This document shows, one piece after another, positions 7,509 through 14,500 of a stretch of 15,580 nt of DNA. A program made the position numbers and the translations under genes. The notes beneath the pieces were generated by a model. The model saw only the letters and a program-made list of their open reading frames with translations. It was not told the origin of the DNA and did no database searches. Origin of the DNA: an uncultured Oceanospirillaceae bacterium (lineage in GTDB: Bacteria > Pseudomonadota > Gammaproteobacteria > Pseudomonadales > Balneatricaceae); the NCBI GenBank assembly GCA_946221045.1, contig CAMIIY010000008.1, positions 1 through 15,580 of the forward strand, in the 5' to 3' direction. Each line of letters opens with the position of its first letter. Position 1 is the first letter of the stretch.

Positions 7509-8078
7509 TTACTGAGCCACCTTACGGTAGACTTTTTCCAGCATAACGTCCTGTTCCGGCACATCACGGTGGCTGCCTTTCATCGTGGTGGGCACGTTAT
7601 TGATTGCAGTCACAATGTCCATGCCTTCGACGACCCGACCAAACACGGTATAACCCATACGGCCCGGACGCATATCCAGCATCGGGTTATTGACTGCATT
7701 GATGAAAAACTGCGCGGTGGCGCTGTCAGGGTTGCTGGTGCGAGCCATTGCAATGGTGCCCTGCAGGTTGCTCAGGCCGTTATGGGATTCGTTACGTACC
7801 GGTCCACGGGTGGTTTTCCGGTTCAAATCCGCAGTAAAGCCGCCGCCCTGAATCATGAAGCCTCTGATGACACGGTGGAAAATGGTGTTATTGTAAAAAC
7901 CATCATCGACATAGGTCAGAAAGTTTTTCACGGTTTCAGGTGCCTGATCCTGAAACAGTTCCAGTTCAATGGTGCCCTGACTGGTTTGCAGAATCACATG
8001 GGGGTTGTCCTGTTCTGCCTCTGCATGACTGAAAGCTGCGCTCAGCAACAAGCACAGAGAAAGAAGGAGATGTCGCAT
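7509..8078 (-). CDS. ppiA: Periplasmic cyclophilin-type peptidyl-prolyl cis-trans isomerase
   Basis: A 189-residue cyclophilin that speeds isomerisation of X-Pro bonds during protein folding. The N-terminus is a Sec signal peptide: MRH, a leucine-rich core, then 'FSHA' with likely cleavage after Ala19, so it acts in the periplasm. The mature part has the cyclophilin core: 'TSQGTIELELF', 'APETVKNFL', 'FHRVIRGFMIQGG' containing the catalytic arginine, 'GTIAMAR', 'SATAQFFIN' and 'GYTVFGRVVEGMDIV'. The length matches E. coli PpiA (about 190 residues); the cytoplasmic PpiB lacks the signal. The ATG complement is at 8076-8078, with AAGGA about 12 bases upstream. It is monocistronic, convergent with the thioesterase gene and divergent from the VOC gene. 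Confidence 0.93.
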   Translation of the reverse strand: MRHLLLSLCLLLSAAFSHAEAEQDNPHVILQTSQGTIELELFQDQAPETVKNFLTYVDDGFYNNTIFHRVIRGFMIQGGGFTADLNRKTTRGPVRNESHNGLSNLQGTIAMARTSNPDSATAQFFINAVNNPMLDMRPGRMGYTVFGRVVEGMDIVTAINNVPTTMKGSHRDVPEQDVMLEKVYRKVAQ

Positions 8079-8225
8079 AGTCTGTTGTCCTTGACGTTAT
8101 TGTTGTTGATTGGGCAGGTTGCCTGCACCCGTTACAGAGTTGGGTGATTAGGCAAAAGTTCCGTGAGCATTCTAAAGTATTCTGCAGCAGGGTGCGAAAC
8201 CACTCTCCTTAAAAACAGGAGTTCT

Positions 8226-8609
8226 ATGTTTTCCATTATCGGGATTGATCATGTTGTTATACGCTGCCGTGATATCACGCGCAGTATGGACTTTTACTGC
8301 CGGATTCTGGGTTGCCGGCTGGAACGTACGGTTGATTCAATACCGCTGTTCCAGTTGCGCGCCGGCAACAGCCTGATTGATCTTCGCCCTGGTGAACCCT
8401 CCGTTACAGGGCAGAATATGGATCATCTCTGCCTGAGAATCCGGCATTTTGATGGTGATAAAATCCGTACCCGTTTAACACAGGAAAATGTCACCCTGCT
8501 GGGCGCTGTCGAACGTCGTTACGGCGCAACCGGTTATGGCGATTCGCTCTACCTTGAAGACCCGGATGGCAACTGTATTGAACTTAAAGCCGAATCGGAT
8601 GATGCCTGA
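8226..8609 (+). CDS. VOC (glyoxalase/bleomycin-resistance fold) family protein
   Basis: A 127-residue protein of the vicinal oxygen chelate superfamily, which includes metal-dependent lyases, dioxygenases and antibiotic-binding proteins. Two beta-alpha-beta-beta-beta modules are visible: 'IGIDHVVIRCRDITRSMDFY' at the start and 'NMDHLCLRI' in the middle. Likely metal ligands are His9, His67 and Glu119 (in 'DPDGNCIELK'). The set is complete, so a metal-dependent enzyme is possible, but the substrate cannot be inferred. The ATG at 8226 is chosen because AGGAG lies at 8217-8221. A GTG at 8163 would add 21 residues that do not look like VOC sequence. It diverges from ppiA and converges with fumC across only 26 bases with no clear terminator. 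Confidence 0.88.
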   Translation: MFSIIGIDHVVIRCRDITRSMDFYCRILGCRLERTVDSIPLFQLRAGNSLIDLRPGEPSVTGQNMDHLCLRIRHFDGDKIRTRLTQENVTLLGAVERRYGATGYGDSLYLEDPDGNCIELKAESDDA

Positions 8610-8635
8610 GTGTGTGGGACTTATTCGTAGGTTCC

Positions 8636-10012
8636 CTAGGTATTGCGGGTGAGTTTTTCGGGGTCGAGTAAGGCGGTCAGCGTTGCCCTGTCCAGATCGG
8701 TTTCTTCAAGAGCCACGTCAATAATGGGCCGGCCTTGCTGGTAGGCTTTTTTCGCAATCTGTGCGGCTTTCATATAACCAATCACCGGATTTAACGCTGT
8801 CACCAGAATCGGGTTACGGTTGAGGGCTTTTTCCATCTGGGCTTGATTGACCCTGAAGCTGGCGATGGCTTTCTCTGCCAGTAAATGACTGGCACGGGCG
8901 AGAATGTTCAGACTGTCGAGCAGGCAATGGGCCACCAGTGGCAGCATGACATTGAGTTCAAAATTGCCGGACTGACCCGCAAGGGTGATGCTGGCATCAT
9001 TGCCGATCACCCGCGCGGACACCATGGTCACGGACTCGGGGATAACCGGGTTAACCTTTCCGGGCATGATGGACGAGCCCGGTTGCAGGGCTTCGAGTTC
9101 TATCTCTGCCAGCCCGGCCAGTGGCCCTGAATTCATCCAGCGCAGATCGTTCGCGATCTTCATCAGGCTGACGGCCAGGGTTTTTAACTGGCCTGACAGC
9201 GCTACGGCTATGTCCTGCGACCCCATATGGGCAAAAAAACTGCGGGCGGGCTGAAAGGTAATGCCGGTAGACGCACTCAGCTGTTCACAGAACAGGGCAG
9301 GAAAACCAGCGGGAACATTGACTCCGGTACCCACAGCCGATCCGCCCTGGGCCAGTGTGTGCAGCAGGGGTTGTAGTGCAATCAGCTGTTCGCGGTTTTG
9401 TTCAATCTGGCAGGCCCAGCCGTCGAGTACCTGGCTCATCTGAACCGGCATTGCATCCATCAGGTGGGTTCGGCCGGTTTTGATGATGCCGTCCAGTTGT
9501 GCCCCTTTTTGACGAATGGTCGTGCTGAGTTGTGACAGCGCGGGTAACAGCGCCTGATCCAGCTCGATGGCCGCGCTGACATGAATGGCGCTGGGGATAA
9601 CGTCATTGCTGCTTTGGCCCAGATTGACCTGATCGTTGGCGGATATGGCTTCGCCAAGTTGTGCGCTGGCCAGCGTGGCAATGACTTCGTTGGCGTTCAT
9701 ATTACTGCTGGTTCCGGAACCGGTCTGGTAAACATCAACGGGGAAGTGCTGCTGCAGATCTGTGGACTCGAGCAGTGTCCGGGTGGCATCCACAATGGCC
9801 GTACCCACGTTTTCAGGCAGCGTGCCCAGTAACATGTGACTGCGGGCAGCGGCGGCTTTGATCAGGATCAATGCCTTGATAAAGCTGACTGGCATTGGCT
9901 GACCGCTGACCGTAAAGTTGTTCACCGCGCGCTGGGTCTGGGCACCATAGAGAGCATCGGCGGGTACCTCAAGGGTCCCCATGCTATCGGTTTCAGTTCG
10001 TGTTGTTTTCAT
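8636..10012 (-). CDS. fumC: Class II fumarate hydratase
   Basis: A 458-residue cytosolic enzyme of the aspartase/fumarase superfamily that interconverts fumarate and L-malate in the TCA cycle; it needs no iron-sulfur cluster. Conserved blocks: 'TETDSMG' at the N-terminus, 'QTGSGTSSNMNANEV', 'GRTHLMDAMPVQMSQ' with His183, and the flexible loop GSSIMPGKVNP (residues 312-322) carrying the catalytic serine. The His183/Ser313 spacing equals that of E. coli FumC His188/Ser318. The sequence is closer to the Pseudomonas type with 'GRTHLMDAMPV' than to E. coli FumC. Related aspartase and argininosuccinate lyase activities are less likely given these motifs. The start at 10012 has GAGGTG upstream (10018-10023); the frame stays open 48 more codons, but that extension does not look like fumarase. 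It diverges from the dGTPase gene. Confidence 0.94.
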   Translation of the reverse strand: MKTTRTETDSMGTLEVPADALYGAQTQRAVNNFTVSGQPMPVSFIKALILIKAAAARSHMLLGTLPENVGTAIVDATRTLLESTDLQQHFPVDVYQTGSGTSSNMNANEVIATLASAQLGEAISANDQVNLGQSSNDVIPSAIHVSAAIELDQALLPALSQLSTTIRQKGAQLDGIIKTGRTHLMDAMPVQMSQVLDGWACQIEQNREQLIALQPLLHTLAQGGSAVGTGVNVPAGFPALFCEQLSASTGITFQPARSFFAHMGSQDIAVALSGQLKTLAVSLMKIANDLRWMNSGPLAGLAEIELEALQPGSSIMPGKVNPVIPESVTMVSARVIGNDASITLAGQSGNFELNVMLPLVAHCLLDSLNILARASHLLAEKAIASFRVNQAQMEKALNRNPILVTALNPVIGYMKAAQIAKKAYQQGRPIIDVALEETDLDRATLTALLDPEKLTRNT

Positions 10013-10043
10013 AACATCACCTCGTATTAAGCATAGCTGTCTC

Positions 10044-10087
10044 AAGGAGGGATGTTTTACAGTGGAACTATCTCCGTTGGCCGATAA
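10044..10087 (+). promoter_or_regulatory. Strong Shine-Dalgarno with 11-codon upstream ORF and in-frame GTG
   Basis: AAGGAGG at 10044-10050 is the best ribosome-binding sequence I noticed in the window, yet it lies 78 bases before the ATG chosen for the dGTPase gene. Two starts follow it. ATG 10052 begins an 11-residue ORF (MFYSGTISVGR, stop at 10085-10087), but the spacing is only one base. GTG 10062, 11 bases away, is in frame with the dGTPase gene and would add 22 residues. It may be an alternative start, a leader peptide, or chance. Confidence 0.3.
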
Positions 10088-10104
10088 CAACAAGCAGATA
10101 CAAT
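10077..10104 (+). promoter_or_regulatory. Sigma70-like promoter candidate for dgt-family gene
   Basis: TTGGCC (10077-10082) and TACAAT (10099-10104) are separated by 16 bases. The -10 box matches five of six consensus positions and the -35 box four of six. Transcription would begin near 10111, about 17 bases before the ATG at 10128 and just before the GAAGGA ribosome-binding site. If used, it excludes the upstream GTG start. Confidence 0.35.
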
Positions 10105-10127
10105 TTACTATTGAAGGAAACAGACAG

Positions 10128-11447
10128 ATGCCGATGCAGTGGCACCGCCTGCTCACTACCCATCGTTATGGCCACGCCGAACTGCCGGCCGCTGAAGTCG
10201 GGCGTAGTCATTTTCACAAGGATCAGGACAGGATCATTTTTTCCAGTGCGTTTCGCCGGCTGGGTCGCAAAACCCAGGTCCACCCCATGTCACTGAATGA
10301 TCACATCCATACCCGTCTGACACATTCGATTGAAGTCGGCAGTCTGGGCCGTAGTCTGGGCATCCGGGTGGGCGAGATGATTCAGGAGCAGTTACCGGAC
10401 TGGGCCAGTGCCTATGATATTGGCATGATTGTGCAGTCTGCCTGCCTGGCGCACGACATTGGCAACCCACCCTTCGGGCATGCCGGTGAATATGCCATTC
10501 GCGACTGGTTCAAACGGCATCAGCAAAGTATTTACCTGCAGGACCTGTCCGCTGCAGAACGTAAAGATCTGATGACATTTGAGGGCAATGCACAGGGTTT
10601 CCGGGTTGTGACGCGGATAGAAAATCATCTCTTTGATGGGGGTTTGCGTCTGACCTATCCCACGCTGGGTACCTTGCTCAAATACCCCTGGGGATCAGCG
10701 GATGCGGGCAGTCGCGGTAAATTCAGTGCCTATCTGACTGAACTGGATATTCTAAACCATCTGGGCGAGGAACTGGGGCTGATCCAGCTGGGTGAAAATC
10801 GCTGGTGCCGGCATCCGCTGGCCTATCTGATGGAGGCGGCGGATGATATCTGTTACGCCATCGTGGATCTGGAAGATGCGGTAGAACTGAATATTCTGCA
10901 CTTTGAAGAGATACGTCCCATTTTGCTGCAACTCTGCGGTGATGAGAGCTTTGATGATGACATTCTCTCGTCCCAGGCGTCGGCCCGGCGCAAAATTTCA
11001 GCGCTGCGCGGCAAAGCCATGGAGCATATGGTGAGCTCCACTGTGAACGCTTATCTGGCCAATCAGACGGCCATTATGGCCGGGGAGTACAGCGGTGAAC
11101 TGTTGCTGGATGGCGATCCGGATGTGGCGGCGGGTATTCGCCGTGCCAAACAGCTTGCCCGTGAACAGGTGTTTCCGGATACCCGCAAAACTGAGCTTGA
11201 GGTTGGTGCTTATACCATTCTGGGTATCCTGCTGGAGGCGTTTTGTCACGCGGTCTACGAAAATCATAGCAACGCCGGCCAGGAGCTAAGCTACCGCAGC
11301 GAACGGATCATCAGCCTGATGGGTATTCATGCCCCCGCACCCGGTATGCCGCTGTATCCTGCCTATATGCGGGCACTGGATTTTATCAGTGGCATGACCG
11401 ACAACTATGCAACCTATCTGGCATGGCAGATTGGCGGGCTTAACTAA
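10128..11447 (+). CDS. dgt: Deoxyguanosinetriphosphate triphosphohydrolase-like protein (HD domain)
   Basis: A 439-residue HD-superfamily dNTP triphosphohydrolase, expected to cleave dNTPs to the nucleoside and triphosphate and so influence dNTP pools. The metal-binding HD residues are present: His66 in 'RLTHSIEV', His109-Asp110 in 'AHDIGNPPFGHAGEYA' and Asp239/240 in 'EAADDICYAIVDLEDAVE'. Other family blocks are 'KDQDRIIFSSAFRRLGRKTQV' near residue 26 and 'FEGNAQGFRVVTRIE'. It is shorter than E. coli Dgt (505 residues) and fits the roughly 440-residue dGTPase-like subfamily, so substrate preference may be wider than dGTP. The start at 10128 has GAAGGA nine bases upstream; ATG 10134 and GTG 10062 are in-frame alternatives. 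It is divergent from fumC and 63 bases before the large sensor gene. Confidence 0.9.
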   Translation: MPMQWHRLLTTHRYGHAELPAAEVGRSHFHKDQDRIIFSSAFRRLGRKTQVHPMSLNDHIHTRLTHSIEVGSLGRSLGIRVGEMIQEQLPDWASAYDIGMIVQSACLAHDIGNPPFGHAGEYAIRDWFKRHQQSIYLQDLSAAERKDLMTFEGNAQGFRVVTRIENHLFDGGLRLTYPTLGTLLKYPWGSADAGSRGKFSAYLTELDILNHLGEELGLIQLGENRWCRHPLAYLMEAADDICYAIVDLEDAVELNILHFEEIRPILLQLCGDESFDDDILSSQASARRKISALRGKAMEHMVSSTVNAYLANQTAIMAGEYSGELLLDGDPDVAAGIRRAKQLAREQVFPDTRKTELEVGAYTILGILLEAFCHAVYENHSNAGQELSYRSERIISLMGIHAPAPGMPLYPAYMRALDFISGMTDNYATYLAWQIGGLN

Positions 11448-11461
11448 TGGCGGGACTGGCC

Positions 11462-11491
11462 GTTACAGTGTTGGAATTATATCCATATAAA
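11462..11491 (+). promoter_or_regulatory. Candidate promoter with palindrome over the -10 box
   Basis: GTTACA (11462-11467) and TATAAA (11486-11491) are separated by 18 bases in the 63-base gap before the large sensor gene. The -10 box overlaps a perfect inverted repeat, TTATAT-CC-ATATAA (11477-11490), which could be an operator or simply AT-rich promoter DNA. Transcription would start near 11498, giving a very short leader before ATG 11511. Confidence 0.35.
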
Positions 11492-11510
11492 TTGCGCGGA
11501 TTTACGTTGC

Positions 11511-14500
11511 ATGGATGAGATGACCTCGTCCCGGACTGCACAGTCTGAACTGTCTGACGAAGAGGGTGCCCCCTCCAGTAACCCTTTATTCAGCTCTTAT
11601 CAGGAGCTGCTGGGGCCACTGCTGGTCTATGGTGCGGCAGCCACCCTGTTCTGGCTTCTGTCAGGCACTTTACTGAACTGGCTGATTACGGACCCCTATC
11701 AGCAACTGCTTGGCAGCTTTCTGCTGGATGCCTTTTTGTTGTTATTGACCACAGCTGTTTTTGGCTGGCAGTTAAAACGGCAGGATCAGCTCAGTGACAG
11801 TCAGATGCTCAGGCAGTACAGACGCAGGTTGAGCCTCATTTTCGGGGTATTGGCAGGTTTCTGTTTGCTGGTGGCAGCCCTGGCAACGGGATACAGCATT
11901 CAGCAGCGTGAAACGGTTGAGGTTGCACGACTGCAATCGATTGCTGACCTGAAGCAGACCCAGGTGGCTAACTGGGTATCTAACCGGTTAAAAACGCTGG
12001 ATTACCTGAACAGCAGCGCCGAGGTCCTGACAGAATACCGTCAGTGGCTGGAATCGGGTGATCATGTGGCGGGCCGTATTCTGCAGGACCGGTTGAGCCA
12101 GATCCGAAAAACGGATCAGTACCAGCAGGTCACCCTGTATGACCACCAGTTAAAGGTTGCCTGGAGTGAGCCACCGGTGACCCAAAGTCAGGATAGTGCA
12201 CTGTTTCGGGAGACGCTTCTGCATGTGTCCCGCCAATCTGAGGTGCAGGAACTGACACCCTATCTGCTAGATCCCTCGCGCAAACTGATTGATTTTCTGC
12301 TGCCGCTGCCCGTGGTGGCGCAGGGTGCAAATCCGGTGGTGCTGCTCCGGGCCAATCCGGCTGAAAGTTTATGGCCGGAACTGCTGCATTGGCCTGTGCC
12401 TGCTCAAAGTGGGGATGTGGTGCTGTTTCAGCAGGATGGGCAATATGTTGCTTATCTCAATCAGGTGCGGTTTCTGCAACCGGGCCAGTTAGCAGGGCGT
12501 TTCAGTGTGGTCAGTCCGGACCTGTTGGAGGCGCAGGTGTTGCGGGGCAGGGCGCGGGTGGGTGAACTGGTGCATGGCCTTGATTACCGCAACCAACCCA
12601 GCATGGGGGTGTCACGAAAAATACCAAACAGCCCGTGGTTCCTGCTGGTGAAGCTTGACCTGGGTGAGGTGTATCAGGGGGCAAAATATGAGGTGTGGCT
12701 GATCAATGCCATCTCGTTGCTGCTGCTGATTGTGCTGTTTTTTGGTGTGGTGTATCTGTATCAGGTGCAGAAACTATCGGTGGGGCGGTCTATTCAGCGG
12801 ATTCAGGCCAACCGCCTGCGTGCCCAGCAACTGCTTTCAGCCATTGCTGACAGTTCCGCTGAACCAATTTTCGCCAAAGATCTGCAGGGCCGGTACACCA
12901 TGTGCAATGAAGCCCTGGCGAACATTATGGGGATGCGGGTTGCGGATATTCTGGGCAAGGATGATCGTACACTGTTCCCTGCTGCCCAGGCCGCACAGTT
13001 GCGGCTGAATGATCAGTTGGTCATTTCACGCCAGACCGAACGTACCTTCGAGACTGAACTGGATACGCCCACCGGCCCCCATGTCTTTTTGTCCAATAAG
13101 GGGCCGCTCAAAGATGAAAATGGCCGGGTGATCGGTGTCTATGGCATCGCCAAGGAGATCACCACCATTAAGCAGATTGAACGGGATCTGCGAGAACATA
13201 AAGACCGGCTGCTGGAAGCCCAGCGCATCGCCCGGCTGGGCAGTTGGGAATACAACGTATCAGATCGCCGGATGTTCTGGTCCGATGAGATGTATCATCT
13301 GATGAATCTGCCCATCGCCAGGCAGGCACCGAGCTTTGTTTCTTTTATCCGACTAGTACACCCGGAGGATCGCAAAGCGGTCCTGCATACCCTGCTGCAT
13401 GCCAGAAAAAAAGGTGTGGCGTATGAGCTGGTACACAGGCTAAAACAGGACGATGGTCCGGTGCGTTATGTGTTGTCCAAAGGCCACTTCTGGCGGCATG
13501 CAAACGGCAGGTTGCAACGGGGATTTGGTACGGTTCAGGACATCACGGATCAGAAGCGGGCGGAAGAGGAGCTGCGTCTGGCCGCGAATGTATTCAGCCA
13601 TGCCCTTGAAGGAATCATGATTACCGGGCGCAATGGTTTGATTCTGGATGTCAATAAAGCCTTCACTGAAATCACCGGCTACCGGCGTGAAGAGGTGTTG
13701 GGTCAAAACCCCAGCATCCTTCAGTCCGGTGAGCAGGATGCGGCGTTTTACCGTCAGCTCTGGTTAAAACTGGAGGAGAAAGGTTACTGGTCCGGTGAGA
13801 TCTGGAATCGTAAAAAAGATGGCAAGGTATTCCTGGAACGGCTGACCATTACTGCGGTTAAGGATGAGCAGGGCGAAGTCCAGCACTATGTGGCGTTACT
13901 GGCGGATATCACTGAGCTGAAAGAGCATCAGCGCCGTTTGGAGCGTATTGCCCATTTTGATGCCCTGACCGGGTTGCCCAATCGTTTACTGATGGGTGAT
14001 CGTATCCGCCATGCCATCCAGCAGGTCAAGCGTCGTCAGAACCGGCTGGCCGTTGTCTATCTTGATCTGGATGGTTTTAAGGAAGTGAATGACACCTTTG
14101 GTCATGACAGTGGTGACCAGCTGTTGATGAAGCTTTCCTCCCGTATGCGTGAGGCCCTGCGGGAGAGTGACACGCTGGCGCGGCTGGGTGGCGATGAGTT
14201 TGTTGCGGTGCTGGAAGATCTGGATAACGAAGGGGCCAGTGTACCGGTGCTGGAGCGTTTGCTGGATGCCGCCTCTAAACCGATCCGGGTGGAAAATAAT
14301 CTGCTGCAGGTGTCAGCCAGTGCCGGGGTGACTTTTTACCCTCAGATCGAAGAGGTGGATGCTGACCAATTGCTGCGGCAGGCGGATCAGGCGATGTATC
14401 AGGCCAAGCTGGCCGGTAAAAACCGCTATCAGCGATTTGACTCAGAACAGGACCGGACGCTGCGTGGCCATCACGAATCCCTCGACCGGATTGCCTCTGC

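Noticed and set aside
8111..8130. Inverted repeat GCAGG-TTG-CCTGC in the ppiA/VOC divergent gap as an operator
   Set aside because: The arms are only five bases with a three-base loop, and it is not clearly placed on a promoter. This is within chance expectation.
7569..8147. Plus-strand open frame of 192 codons opposite ppiA
   Set aside because: The minus strand encodes a complete cyclophilin with signal peptide. The plus-strand translation is rich in His, Cys and Arg and matches nothing I know.
10013..10156. 48-residue N-terminal extension of fumC
   Set aside because: Class II fumarases begin near 'TETDSMG'. The extension overlaps the divergent promoter region, and GAGGTG precedes the ATG at 10012.
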